This document shows, piece after piece, positions 35,715 through 36,151 of a stretch of 36,151 nt of DNA. Both the position numbers and the translations under genes were made by a program. Source of the stretch: Candidatus Avacidaminococcus intestinavium (GTDB taxonomy: Bacteria > Bacillota > Negativicutes > Acidaminococcales > Acidaminococcaceae); contig DVNI01000003.1 of the NCBI GenBank assembly GCA_018714505.1, positions 1 to 36,151 of the forward strand, in the 5' to 3' direction. The notes under the pieces were generated by a model. That model did not search any database. It was not told where the DNA came from and saw only the letters and a program-made list of their open reading frames with translations. Position 1 is the first letter of the stretch. Every line of letters starts with the position of its first letter.

Positions 35715-35748
35715 TCATTGGTAAAGTAATTTCTAGGAGGTGAATTCA

Positions 35749-36012
35749 TTGCCAAACATCAAATCTTCTATCCGCAGTGTAAAAACTGATGCAGAACGTC
35801 GTGCAAAAAATGCTCCTATTAAAGCTGCTCTCCGCAACGCTTCCCGCAAAGTAGTATCTTTAACTGAAACCGCTTCCAAAGAAGATGCGCAAACAACTTT
35901 TGTTCAGGCAAGCAGTTTATTAGATAAAGCTGCGCGTAAAAGTATCATTCACAAAAATGCTGCAGCACGTAAGAAATCAAGACTTGCAAAAAGAATCAAC
36001 GAAATGGCTTAA
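35749..36012 (+). CDS. rpsT: Ribosomal protein S20
   Basis: Primary 16S rRNA-binding protein of the small subunit. The start is TTG at 35749, eight bases after AGGAGG, giving MPNIKSSIRSVKTDAERR, the family N-terminus. The track's GTG at 35740 overlaps the ribosome site itself and adds MNS. The 87-residue chain has the three-helix lysine/arginine-rich S20 pattern, ending KNAAARKKSRLAKRINEMA. It is the only ribosomal gene on the plus strand here, with its own promoter and terminator. UUG starts are known for rpsT of E. coli, where they relate to autoregulation. Confidence 0.97.
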   Translation: MPNIKSSIRSVKTDAERRAKNAPIKAALRNASRKVVSLTETASKEDAQTTFVQASSLLDKAARKSIIHKNAAARKKSRLAKRINEMA

Positions 36013-36018
36013 ACAATA

Positions 36019-36045
36019 AAACCTGCTTAGTAAAGCAGGTTTTTT
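36019..36045 (+). terminator. Intrinsic terminator of rpsT
   Basis: AAACCTGCTT, four-base loop, AAGCAGGTTT followed by TTTTC. It lies six bases after the stop codon. Confidence 0.9.
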
Positions 36046-36060
36046 CGCTTTTAAGACTAC

Positions 36061-36108
36061 AAAAAAGGAATGTCCACGGCACCTCGGCTGTGAGCATTCC
36101 TTTTTTTT
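36061..36108. terminator. Bidirectional terminator between rpsT and the right-edge gene
   Basis: AAAAAAGGAATG and CATTCCTTTTTT pair as an outer stem. The inner part CACGGC-ACCTCG-GCTGTG forms a second helix. T-runs lie on both sides, so it can act for the minus-strand partial gene and back up rpsT. Confidence 0.85.
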
Positions 36109-36109
36109 A

Positions 36110-36151
36110 TTAATTTACCGCTTTTTCTTCTCTAGCAACCATCTCATCTAA
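36110..36151 (-). CDS. C-terminal fragment of an unidentified gene
   Basis: Minus-strand frame entering from the right edge, 13 codons reading LDEMVAREEKAVN, then TAA. It is open to the window edge and is followed at once by a terminator, which supports a real gene end. Too little is visible to name it. Confidence 0.6.
   Translation of the reverse strand, partial: LDEMVAREEKAVN

Noticed and set aside
36061-36108. Hairpin with two helices considered as a riboswitch
   Set aside because: It is flanked by T-runs and lies between two gene ends, so a bidirectional terminator explains it.
1-36151. CRISPR array, insertion sequence, prophage or tRNA
   Set aside because: No spaced direct repeats, transposase, integrase or cloverleaf pattern was found on reading both strands.

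Overview
The window is chromosomal core DNA from a low-GC (AT-rich) Firmicute. Three things suggest this: strong Shine-Dalgarno sites throughout, a CIRCE-controlled hrcA-grpE-dnaK-dnaJ operon running into prmA-rsmE-mtaB, and an ylm/sepF/divIVA/ileS division cluster behind a T-box. The CobA-HemD fusion inside a hemA-hemC-hemB-hemL cluster is known from Selenomonas-type bacteria, so I infer class Negativicutes; the genus is not resolvable by eye. I see no phage, insertion sequence, CRISPR array, tRNA or rRNA.

Almost everything is on the minus strand, so transcription reads right to left. (1) 36.2-35.7 kb: the last 13 codons of an unidentified minus-strand gene, and plus-strand rpsT (TTG start) with its own promoter and terminator. 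(2) 35.6-32.6 kb: lepA-hemW. (3) 32.6-24.4 kb: hrcA-grpE-dnaK-dnaJ-prmA-rsmE-mtaB-HIT, behind a perfect CIRCE. (4) 24.4-23.6 kb: rpsU-yqeY; rpsU (58 aa) is missing from the ORF track. (5) 23.6-21.3 kb: nfeD-floA plus a single-pass membrane protein of unknown function. (6) 21.3-12.4 kb: a ten-gene collinear run of secreted protein, PPK2-type polyphosphate:AMP phosphotransferase, radical SAM protein, pgeF, yggS, sepF, proC, ylmH, divIVA and a histidine phosphatase. (7) 12.37-9.24 kb: T-box-controlled ileS. (8) 9.2-7.4 kb: an accessory pocket with two 57-residue ORFs facing each other across a strong bidirectional terminator, a LysR regulator whose promoter lies in a long palindrome, and a 62-residue membrane protein. 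(9) 7.3-6.6 kb: superoxide dismutase. (10) 6.55 kb to the left edge: precorrin-2 dehydrogenase, hemA, hemC, cobA-hemD, hemB and hemL, behind a cobalamin riboswitch.

The hem block makes the trunk from glutamyl-tRNA through ALA, porphobilinogen and uroporphyrinogen III to precorrin-2/sirohydrochlorin. Placing it under a B12 riboswitch with a readable terminator/antiterminator switch suggests that corrinoid (or siroheme) supply is its main purpose; no late protoheme gene is visible. The least explained material is the small-ORF/LysR pocket, the nfeD-floA third gene and the secreted protein at the head of the division-gene run. No convincing new multi-gene system was found; most of the window is well-understood housekeeping DNA.
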